64,000 bases of DNA from Limnomonas spitsbergensis (lineage: Eukaryota; Chlorophyta; Chlorophyceae; Chlamydomonadales): NCBI GenBank assembly GCA_037349105.1, contig JAYJMM010000041.1, forward strand, positions 6,074,501 to 6,138,500, in the 5' to 3' direction. This document shows, one piece after another, positions 55,185 through 64,000 of this stretch. The position numbers and the translations under genes were made by a program. Each line of letters opens with the position of its first letter. Position 1 is the first letter of the stretch. The notes under the pieces were generated by a model, which made no database searches, was not told the DNA's origin, and worked only from the letters and a program-made list of their open reading frames with translations.

Positions 55185-55807
55185 TCGTTTTGGCCTTTTG
55201 GGGGGGGGAGCAATGGGTTACCCCTAAGGGGCTGAGACGAAATGTGTTAAAACCCAGCAAGAATTGTTCAACTCTCTACTCAGTGATCTCATCTGCATCA
55301 AATGTGATGCCCCCTTCGACTGTAAAAACTTCACAAGCTTCACTTCTTGCTCCGGACATGAAACATGACCCACTACGAAGTGCGTGTATACGCCTGTATA
55401 ATTAATAAATACGTGGGGAGACGGGTTTCCGCACTGGCTGTCTGGAGGCTGTGAGTCAAGCATGGAATGCACACTGTAGTAGTGCTGTACCCATGGCTAT
55501 GGCTGGGGGTCAAACGACGAAGCTGACGCATTTGTGTGACTCAGGACTCATAAGCCCCACAACCCCGTCTTCAAAGGAAGTCTGTTTCCGTTTGCACTTG
55601 TGGGCAAGACAATTGTTCAGTTGCGAAGTCACTGATCTTTTGATTAACCGCTCGCTTGACTGTGGTCGTCATCATCCACGGCTTACGCCACCATAGCTAT
55701 TCCTCACACAAACCGAGCCGATCAAGCCCTGCGCGCTTCTCCACGTTCACTTCCTCTCTACATCCTATATCTTTGATACGTCGTGGTCTGTTTTTTAAAT
55801 TTATAGA
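55185..55807. other. Flank of the small coiled-coil gene
   Basis: No family recognised. It may contain the promoter and a 5' exon of the gene at 55810, because tttatag just before that ATG could be a splice acceptor. An 81-codon frame at 55451-55696 shows nothing familiar. Confidence 0.4.
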
Positions 55808-55809
55808 TC

Positions 55810-58092
55810 ATGCAGGACGCTGAATCCGTCCTGTCGCGCCTGGACCAAGCCGTTGAGCTGTTGCAAGGAGAGCCGACAGACAGTGCTTCCTGGAATGGTG
55901 ATGAAGGCTTTGATTTCATTTCATAAATACAGAGGCTGCTCATATAGTTCTCTGGCTCTTTACGTTTTGATGCCATGCATGGCACTTTGACACCAAATCC
56001 GCTCCATCTCGTACATCTCGTCATAACGTGTTTGGCCAACGCCTATAGCTAGCTACTGGCGAAGAAGACACCAATACTCAGAAATCGCACCCTGACACTG
56101 GCTCCATGCGCAGATGCTGTGCAAGACTTCGCCGCATGCACTGCAGAGCTAGACCTCATGCTCAGCAGAGCACCAGAATCCAGCAGTCAGACCAACGAGG
56201 AAAAAGTAAGAGAAGTAAGTGACATCAGGGGCTTGCATTGTGCTCTGCTTCTCAGGCCGTCACAAAGACACACCCACATGGTTCTGCGCATGATTAAGGC
56301 AGATGGAGCATGGCAGGGGCGCATGAGGAAAGTTGACTATGGAATTCAACATGGCATGGCACATGGTACAGACGAATCAGCAAAGATGACTTCGGATGTT
56401 AACAAGGAATGGCTTGGCACGAGGCTTAAGGCTGTGGGGCTAATGTACCGTAGACGTCCTTTGCCTCCGCTATTTGTTTTGCCATCGCGCCTTATGAAAA
56501 CTGCAACTTCGGCGGGAAACGCCACTTTTGGGATGTCAAAAGAAGTTCTCCAGTGAAGCGCGCTTTTGCACTAAACTAAATTTATTTCTCGTCCGCAGAG
56601 GCAAAACAAGTCTACAGTATGCAGTACATGTCTCAAACTCATTGCTTTCACTGCCGTCCATCCTGCTGGTAATTATCTGTTCCTGAACGTCACAGGAAAT
56701 CGCAGCTCTGGAGCTGGAGCTTGTATCCAAGGTGATTCTGACTGCTTGGCTTCCTCGGGCATGGGCTAAAAATCATTCCCCTGGATAACTGGATTTAATT
56801 AGGTGAAATCAGCCGCTGAACTCATGGAAACGGAAGGGCGCTGTGCTGGTGCTGGATTTTGACCAGTTTATGCTCATAGAGCGCCGCAGGCAAACCTTTG
56901 GGGCTGCCGGGCGGCCACCAATGGGCAATGGCCTAACATTATAAACTAAGCTCAAGCGACAGGGCATGCCGCACCAGGGCCCCCAGGCCCAGGAATGTAG
57001 CTTAAGTGTGAAGTATAGCTGAATTGCGCAACACGTAACTGTCTTAGAAATGACCTTGAACGATCACGCCTTCATGGCCCATTCACTGGATGACCTGCTC
57101 GTCGTATCTTAAATGGAGCTCAAGTGCACTATAATTAACGACCTTCGACACGGCATTGATGATCAAACCTTCGAACATTTCCCCCCAGGGTCATGAAAAA
57201 CTTCTACTGTAGCTGTCGTGTAGCTGAAATGCGCCACAGTGGCCTGCCTGAAGCATGTCTCTGAACGATCATGCCTACATTCCCCATGCTCAGGAAAACT
57301 TTCTACTGTGGCTGATGTATAGCTGAAATGCTGCAGAAATGCGCCACAGTGAACTGCCCAAAGCATGATCCTGAAAAATCATGCCTTCATTCCCTGCTAC
57401 TATGATAACCTGCTACTAAAACTGACGTGTAGCTGAAAGATCATGCCTTCATTCCCTGCTACTATGATAACCTGCTACTATAACTGACGTGTAGCTGAAA
57501 AATCATGCCTTCATTCCCTGCTACTATGATAACCTGCTACTATAACTGACGTGTAGCTGAAAGATCATGCCTTCATTCCCTGCTACTATGATAACCTGCT
57601 ACTATAACTGACGTGTAGCTGAAAGATCATGCCTTCATTCCCTTTGCATAGGATAACCTGCTACTATAACTGACGTGTAGCTGAAAGATCATGCCTTCAT
57701 TCCCTTTGCATAGGATAACCTGCTACTATAACTGACGTGTAGCTGAAAGATCATGCCTTCATTCCCTGCTACTATGATAACCTGCTACTATAACTGACGT
57801 GTAGCTGAAGATCATGCCTTCATTCCCTGCTACTATGATAACCTGCTACTATAACTGACGTGTAGCTGAAAGATCATGCCTTCATTCCCTTTGCATAGGA
57901 TAACCTGCTACTATAACTGACGTGTAGCTGAAAGATCATGCCTTCATTCCCTTTGCATAGGATAACCTGCTGGATGTGGCGCAACAGCAAGTGAATAAAT
58001 GGCAGCAAGTGTGCAAGCAGCTGAAGGAGCAGCACGAAAAGAGCATGTTCGATGGGATAAATGGAGGCAGCGGCCGGCCACAGCCCACTTGA
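55810..58092 (+). CDS. Small coiled-coil protein, possibly Mediator MED28-like
   Basis: Exons 55810-55897, 56114-56214, 56696-56731 and 57961-58092 (TGA) join in phase at GT-AG sites to about 118 residues. It begins MQDAESVLSRLDQAVELLQ. The second half, VREEIAALELELVSKDN then LLDVAQQQVNKWQQVCKQL, is a heptad-like coiled coil; the tail is Gly/Pro-rich. The arrangement (acidic helix, Glu-rich joint, then K/R-D-LL, then W-Q-Q-V) resembles the C-terminal half of Mediator subunit MED28 as I remember it. The N-terminal half shows little to confirm this, so another small coiled-coil protein is possible. Donor 56215 (gtaagt) was preferred to 56206 because it is a better consensus and adds VRE. The first exon may be missing. 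The intron before exon 4 is a tandem array of the acceptor. Confidence 0.55.
57390..57975 (+). repeat. ~61-bp array of the exon 4 acceptor, ~10 copies
   Basis: Each unit contains aaagatcatgccttcattcc, either ctttgcatag or ctgctactat, then gataacctgctactataact and gacgtgtagctg. Exon 4 itself starts ctttgcatag/gataacctgctgg at 57961. At least four units (about 57640-57960) repeat the complete acceptor and first eleven exon bases. Confidence 0.95.
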
Positions 58093-58304
58093 GTCATTGC
58101 CATGTACCGCATGGTGGTGAGCACGGGGTGCAGCCCCTCTCCATAAAGTTCGGTGCCATCTACCGCATGGTACTGAGCATGGACGTGCTGCCAGCATGTG
58201 TTGGAAACACAAGCATTATTCTATGGGGATGGTAGGATTCAATCCTACAATGACAATGGGGCCATGGAGGTTTACTCCCGTCAGGTCACAGGATATCCTC
58301 TTGT

Positions 58305-58380
58305 TGACAAGTCAATAACGTTACACCTCTGGGCCCGCTCAAAGCTCGGCCGCGTGGGCGCCCAACTGTTCAGAAGGGAG
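58305..58380. mobile_element. Retroelement end motif, solo copy
   Basis: gtcaataacgttacacctct then gggcccgctcaaagctcgg and cgtgggcgcccaactgttca, almost the same as the copy at 21357-21420. A similar short copy lies at about 58900-58955. Confidence 0.65.
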
Positions 58381-58430
58381 TAAAAAAGGAACTAAAAGGA
58401 AGAGGATATCCTCTTGTTGACAAGTAAGAA

Positions 58431-58871
58431 ATGCAGGGAAGGGCCGGTGGGGGGGGTCCGCCAAGCAGCCGGATTTTGCTGGCCCAGCTCGGGCCCATGG
58501 GTATTTTCTGGCAAGGAAGTGATGCAGGGAAGGGCTGGGGGGTCCGCCAAGTAGCCGGATGTGGAATTGTGCTGGCCCAGCTCGGGCCCATGGGTATTTT
58601 CTGGCAAGGAAGTGATGCAGGGTAGGGCAGGGGGGGGTCCGCCAAGTAGCCGGATGTGGAATTCTGCTGGCCCAGCTCGGGCCCATGGGTATTTTCTGGC
58701 AAGGAAGTGATGCAGGGAAGGGCAGGGGGGTCCGCCAAGTAGCCGGATGTGGAATTTTGCTGGCCCAGCTCGGGCCCATGGGTATTTTCTGGCAAGGAAG
58801 TGATGCAGGGTAGGGCAGGGGGGGCGGGCCGCCAAGTAGCCGGATTTGGAATTCTGCTGGCCCAGGGGTAT
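58431..58871. repeat. ~93-bp tandem repeat, ~5 copies
   Basis: Units contain ggtccgccaagtagccggat, ctggcccagctcgggcccat and gggtattttctggcaaggaa. The last copy is truncated. No junction or gene is involved that I can see. Confidence 0.95.
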
Positions 58872-59177
58872 TTTCAGAAGCCATGATGATTGCACCACAG
58901 TAGGTCAATAACATAACACCTCTGGGCCCTGCTAGGCAAGGCTTGGCCGCGTGGGGGTGTGATGTCATTGACTTGGTAGGACGAGGAACTGTTGTGTTCA
59001 GAATTCTCACTGCACAACACTTTAATTTTACACATGCTGTCTGTACCAAGTCTGATGAGTTGACACTCTGGCCCAGCGGGACTGCTCTAGCCTCCCAGGT
59101 TGGATAGGCGAAAGGTTGGGTTTAGGTAGATATGGACCATTTCCACCAGGCTACAGCATGTTTACATTTGTGTTGGT
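58872..59177. other. Flank downstream of histone H4
   Basis: Holds one retroelement end motif (about 58900-58955) and otherwise nothing recognised. Confidence 0.5.
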
Positions 59178-59193
59178 GGTGTTGAAAAACACC
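59178..59193 (-). terminator. Histone 3' stem-loop, H4
   Basis: On the minus strand ggtgtttttcaacacc: six-base-pair stem, four-base loop, 35 bases after the H4 stop and followed by accaac. This is the replication-dependent histone mRNA 3' stem-loop format (recognised by SLBP). It has the same 16 bases as the H3 one. Confidence 0.88.
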
Positions 59194-59227
59194 GGTTTGG
59201 GTTAAGGAGCTCCAAGCTGGGAGCTGT

Positions 59228-60191
<964 letters not shown>

Positions 60192-60227
60192 GTCTCCCAG
60201 GCCTGTCTACACATAACTTGTCTATAC

Positions 60228-60243
60228 CGGTGTTTTTCAACAC
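60228..60243 (+). terminator. Histone 3' stem-loop, H3
   Basis: ggtgtttttcaacacc, 37 bases after the H3 stop, followed by accaacat. Identical to the H4 stem-loop, with the same flank on both sides (ccgg before, accaac after). Confidence 0.9.
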
Positions 60244-60599
60244 CACCAACATATGACCCAGCTGTCTCCATGCCCGCCATGCCATGTGGTATCCTGGCTG
60301 TCACAGTCTTCGTTGTAAGCCCGCAGCCCAGTAGAGCCTTATCGCCTGCTTAGGCTACCTATAAGCAACATGACATTGCCGCCTGTATCCACATTCAATA
60401 TGCTGTAATTTGCTTGCCCTCATTCTGCATGTGGGATATCATGGTACTGCGTTGTACCACTTGATCTCTGCATTTGAACATCCCGCTGAACCTCTGGTAC
60501 TCTTTCTTTCTTGGTCCAGTGGTATAACGCTGGTGGCATCCATACCTAGGGGTTGAGGGATTGAACCCGCCACACGATCTTCTCTCTCCCCGACTAGAG
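60244..60599. other. H3 3' flank
   Basis: No gene recognised. A tRNA-like fragment at about 60512-60572 was considered and rejected as a tRNA gene. Confidence 0.5.
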
Positions 60600-60750
60600 C
60601 GCCGGGTTCCATGTTCCTGCCCCCTCACATAAGAGGATGGCATGGCTGCACCATGGCCCAGGCTGTGCATGGTAGCTGGAATTGAGCCTAGTCATTCCCC
60701 ATCAGCCCCACGTGGCCGAGCGTTCAGCAGGGCCCAGCGGGTATGCACTG
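60600..60750. mobile_element. Dispersed ~155-bp repeat, copy 4
   Basis: Best preserved pair with 22050-22200. It is preceded by cgactagagcg and ends cagcgggtatgcact. A fragment of its end recurs at about 61164-61197 (gagcgttcagcagggtccaa). Confidence 0.78.
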
Positions 60751-61262
60751 TCCTGAACTCTTTCTTCCTCCTGAACCTAGGGTTCTAAGCCAAGAACGGA
60801 AGTGGAGGCTGAAGATCTGATGGGTTTGAGTCAATGCTTGCTGGAGACTTCTGATGGTCAAGAACCGCTGATAAATCCGATATCAATTATAAAGGCGTAA
60901 GCAATATACTTTACATGCCCTGTGTTCCCTCTTCCTCGTAGTTTTTCTTTTCTCCCATCTGAACAGTCGCCCACGCGGGCGAGCCATCTAGTCAATGACG
61001 TTACACCTCTGGGCCCTGCTCAAATAAGGCTCGGTCGCGTAGGCGCCTAACTAAAGAGTTCGGAGGAAAGTTGGAAAGAAACACAGAAGGGGGCAGGACA
61101 AAAGAAGCGAGCCATCTAGTGCATGGCCCAGAGGTGTAAGGTCATTGACATGCCCCTGCCAATGCGAGCGTTCAGCAGGGTCCAACGGGTTTGCACCGTT
61201 CTTACATGCACTGCCGATGTTGAGTTCATCGCATGTCCTATGTATCATCACCCCAGAGAACC
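60751..61262. other. RRP40 3' flank with retroelement ends
   Basis: Contains a retroelement end motif at about 60990-61055 (caatgacgttacacctctgg then aaggctcggtcgcgtaggcg). Otherwise no gene recognised. Confidence 0.55.
61202..61206 (-). terminator. Possible TGTAA poly(A) signal for RRP40
   Basis: Minus-strand TGTAA about 57 bases after the RRP40 stop. Confidence 0.45.
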
Positions 61263-62141
61263 CTACCCTGCTGCCGCCGTCTGTGCCAGCATGCGCGCCA
61301 CCAGCGTCCGCACTTGGCCATCGTTCAACCTCTCGGAGCTCTGTATCGCATTCAGGACCAGGATCACCGTCGAGGGTGACGTGGCCTGCACCCACACCCT
61401 GCCATTGACACCAGCTGCCAACTCAAATTGAAGGGATGCGCCCAGGGCCTCTAGGATGGGCGCCTGGGGACTGGTGAGGAGTCTCCGGGCAGTGGCTGTC
61501 GACACGGACGTCACTGCACCCTCCTTGAGGTGGCCAAGCCCAGCAGCTCTCCCTGTGGTAAAAGGAGCGGGCAAAGGGGTTCAGGGAACAAAAAAACTCC
61601 TTTCCGTGGCTGACAGGGATGAACAGCAGGATATGAGCAGCAGGGTGTGGGAATGAAAAGCCACTTCCCATGCACCGAGACAAGTAGAAGGGTTAAGGGC
61701 GACCCTCCCTTTGCCCAGAGGTGAAGGGAGCAAGCAAAGGGGGTGAGGGAAGTGTACCCCCCATCCCGTTCCTCAGCAGCAAGTAGGTCAAGCAATTGGG
61801 TTGAGGGAACTTTACTTCCCCTCCTCGAGCCACAGGCTCACAACAGAGGGGGAAATAAGAGCTACAGAAGAAACAACTCGTGGTCACAAGGGCGAGGCAC
61901 ACCAAGGCCCCTGTCACCTAGGGGGTCGGACCCATCCCCATCCCCCGGCCTGTCATACAGGATGCACACCTGCGGCATCCACGCAAGTCAGCACAGGCTC
62001 CATGTCTCTACTGGCAGCGGCCACCCGCGCATACACCACGTCGCCAGCCTTGAGGTTCGGTCGATTCCTTTTGGTCGCACCCTCAAACGAAAGCTGGGGC
62101 AGCAGCGCTGAGAAAGGGCCGTTGATGTCCACGACAAAGTT
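61263..62141 (-). CDS. RRP40: Exosome cap subunit RRP40 (EXOSC3), C-terminal part
   Basis: RRP40 is one of the three S1/KH cap proteins of the RNA exosome, which threads RNA for 3'-5' decay and rRNA/snoRNA trimming. Two minus-strand exons are visible: 62141-61970 and 61552-61263 (TAG), joined in phase through a split Gly codon, about 153 residues. The first exon carries the S1-domain end: QLSFEGATKRNRPNLKAGDV, then DMEPVLTCVDAAGR. The second is the KH domain with GVNGRVWVQATS, the family's G-NGR-WV motif. The N-terminal roughly 100 residues should lie to the right, beyond the arrays and the window edge. The intron upstream of 62141 repeats the acceptor junction. Confidence 0.92.
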
Positions 62142-62520
62142 CTGGGGCGAGGCGGACGGGAGGGGGGTTTAGGGTTTAGGGTTTGGGCGAGTGGGGGTGA
62201 GGGGGATGGGGGGAGGCGAGAGGGGGGGCGTGAGAGGGAATCGACCGTGTTTTCAAGCAGTTTCAGCTATAAAGTTCTGGGGCGAGGCAGGAGGGAGGGG
62301 GGGAATGTGGGAGGGAATTGTCCGTGTTTTCAAGCAGTTTCAGCTATAAAGTTCTGGAGCAAGGCGGGAGGGAGGGGGGGGAATGTGGGAGGGACGGGGG
62401 AAACAGGCGTAGCTGCTTGAGGCTCCGGCAGTAGGTCTCGAGGTTTGGTATGAGCCCAATGGTGGCCACCCAGTAGCCTGCATTCGGTGTTCTCAAGTAA
62501 GGCGGGAGGGAGGGGGGGAA
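62130..62520 (-). repeat. RRP40 acceptor junction repeated ~3-4 times
   Basis: The junction reads on the + strand aaagttctggggcgaggcgg. It recurs as ataaagttctggggcgaggc (62270) and ataaagttctggagcaaggc (62345), each followed by gggagggaggggggg, and more weakly near 62495. ttttcaagcagtttcagc also recurs before each copy. Confidence 0.88.
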
Positions 62521-62654
62521 TTGGGAGGGAATCAGGCCGAGCTGTTTGAGGCAGCTTCAGCCACAATTTCTCAGTTGCACCACCGCGTACACGGCAGCAT
62601 AGCTCCTTCTCTAAAGTGCTAAGCACCCTTAATGTCTGGGACCCTAATTTTGTG

Positions 62655-63292
62655 CCTAAAGCAGACCCCTTGGAGGCCCAGACCCCTTAAAGGCCCAGAC
62701 CCCTTGGAGGCCCAGACCCCTTGGAGGCCCAGACCCCTTGGAGGCCCAGACCCCTTGGAGGCCCAGACCCCTTGGAGGCCCAGACCCCTTGGAGGCCCAG
62801 ACCCCTTGGAGGCCCAGACCCCTTGGAGGCCCAGACCCCTTGGAGGCCCAGACCCCTTGGAGGCCCAGACCCCTTGGAGGCCCAGACCCCTTGGAGGCCC
62901 AGACCCCTTGGAGGCCCAGACCCCTTGGAGGCCCAGACCCCTTGGAGGCCCAGACCCCTTGGAGGCCCAGACCCCTTGGAGGCCCAGACCCCTTGGAGGC
63001 CCAGACCCCTTGGAGGCCCAGACCCCTTGGAGGCCCAGACCCCTTGGAGGCCCAGACCCCTTGGAGGCCCAGACCCCTTGGAGGCCCAGACCCCTTGGAG
63101 GCCCAGACCCCTTGGAGGCCCAGACCCCTTGGAGGCCCAGACCCCTTGGAGGCCCAGACCCCTTGGAGGCCCAGACCCCTTGGAGGCCAATACCCCTTGG
63201 AGGCCCAGACCCCTTGGAGGCCCAGACCACTTGGAGGCCCAGACCCCTTGGAGGCCCAGACCCCTTGGAGGCCCAGACCACTTGGAGGCCCG
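62655..63292. repeat. 17-bp minisatellite, ~37 copies
   Basis: Nearly perfect copies of cccagaccccttggagg; rare variants (aatacc, agaccac) near the right end. Probably in an RRP40 intron. Open in all frames on both strands only because of the repeat. Confidence 0.98.
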
Positions 63293-63350
63293 CCTGCGGA
63301 CCTCCACTGACGGTGGAGGAGCCGCGGCGTTACTCCTCGAGCTCCAAGCA

Positions 63351-64000
63351 GCCCGCCCGAAGCACCAATAGGCTACACTGGTTGTCTGCTTCGGGCGGGC
63401 AGCTAGAAGCAGACAATAGGCTACGCTGATTGTCTGCTTCGGGCGGGCAGCTAGAAGCAGACAATAAGCTACACTGATTGTCTGCTTCGGGCGGGCAGCT
63501 AGAAGCAGCCGATAGGCTACACGGATTGTCTGCTTCAGGCATGCAGCTAGAAGCAGACAAAAAGCTACACTGATTGTCTGCTTCGGGCGGGCAGCTAGAA
63601 GCAGCCAATAGGCTACGCTGATTGTCTGCTTCGGGCAGGCTGCTAGAAGCAGACAATAAGCTACACTGATTGTCTGCTTCGGGCGGGCAGCTAGAAGCAG
63701 CCGATAGGCTACACTGATTGTCTGCTTCGGGCGGGCAGCTAAAAGCAGCCAATAGGCTACACTGATTGTCTGCTTCAGGCGGGCAGCTAGAAGCAGACAA
63801 TAAGCTACACTGATTGTCTGCTTCGGGCGGGCAGCTAGAAGCAGCCGATAGGCTACACTGATTGTCTGCTTCGGGCGGGCAGCTAGAAGAAGACAATAGG
63901 CTACACTGATTGTCTGCTTCAGGCGGGCAGCTAGAAGCAGACAATAGGCTACACTGATTGTCTGCTTCGGGCGGGCAGCTAGAAGCAGCCGATAGGCTAC
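63351..64000. repeat. 48-bp hairpin-forming minisatellite, ~13 copies
   Basis: Each unit holds gaagcagacaat, a loop of about 11 bases (aggctacactg) and attgtctgcttc, a perfect 12-bp inverted repeat in the standard unit; the spacer is gggcgggcagcta. Some units have gaagcagccgat or gaagcagccaat, which breaks the inner stem. The first unit is flanked by a 14-bp perfect inverted repeat, gcccgcccgaagca (63351-63364) with its complement at 63387-63400. The array runs off the window. Confidence 0.97.

Noticed and set aside
60512..60575. tRNA gene (ggtccagtggtataacgc looks like a D-arm)
   Set aside because: The T-arm-like sequence downstream (gggattgaaccc) is in the opposite orientation, and no acceptor stem can be formed.
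62619..63944. Repeat proteins from the 17-bp and 48-bp arrays (200-265 codons)
   Set aside because: Open in all or several frames on both strands because of the repeats; no unique sequence at either end.
63351..64000. CRISPR array
   Set aside because: The 48-bp units are contiguous with no variable spacers, and this is a eukaryotic nuclear window.

Overview
This window is nuclear DNA from a green alga, most likely a chlorophyte of the Chlamydomonadales type. The evidence is an ELIP-type thylakoid protein gene with a transit-peptide-like N-terminus, GC-rich exons with Ala-rich stretches, a divergent H4/H3 pair with histone 3' stem-loops, TGTAA-type poly(A) signals, and introns full of CCCTAAA/TTTAGGG-like sequence. 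I cannot name the species. Most of the 64 kb is repeat DNA, and much of that lies inside introns.

Layout. 1-8.3 kb: a 41-bp minisatellite, probably in an intron of the first gene. 8.9-20.65 kb (+): the C-terminal ~1,370 residues of the proteasome adaptor ECM29 on about 15 exons. One 4.1-kb ECM29 intron holds a G-rich array (16-17.9 kb) and a CTG-rich array (18.1-20 kb). 20.65-22.9 kb: several broken copies of one retroelement family. 23.9-25.1 kb (-): a complete three-exon ELIP gene. 26.8-41.85 kb (-): the complete seven-exon gene for RNA polymerase III subunit RPC34/RPC6; its 8.9-kb intron 4 carries a 7.5-kb 24-bp minisatellite and a MITE-like element. 42.18-53.13 kb (+): the complete twelve-exon DEAD-box helicase HAS1/DDX18, divergent from RPC34 across 325 bp. 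53.6-55.2 kb: more retroelement remains. 55.8-58.1 kb (+): a small four-exon coiled-coil gene, possibly Mediator subunit MED28-like. 59.2-60.2 kb: divergent histone H4 (-) and H3 (+). 61.3-62.1 kb (-): the last two exons of the exosome cap subunit RRP40, whose 5' part lies off the right edge behind two more arrays.

The genes are housekeeping functions (protein turnover, Pol III transcription, ribosome biogenesis, RNA decay, chromatin) plus one stress protein. They do not form an operon or cluster.

The most unusual signal is in the introns. In at least a dozen, the sequence spanning an exon-intron junction (last exon bases plus donor, or acceptor plus first exon bases) is tandemly duplicated into the intron, from 2 to about 22 times. 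Several intronic minisatellites are arrays of a splice site. In one case (11612-11737) the whole intron looks as if it arose from such a duplication. The ELIP introns and the intronless histone genes do not show this.
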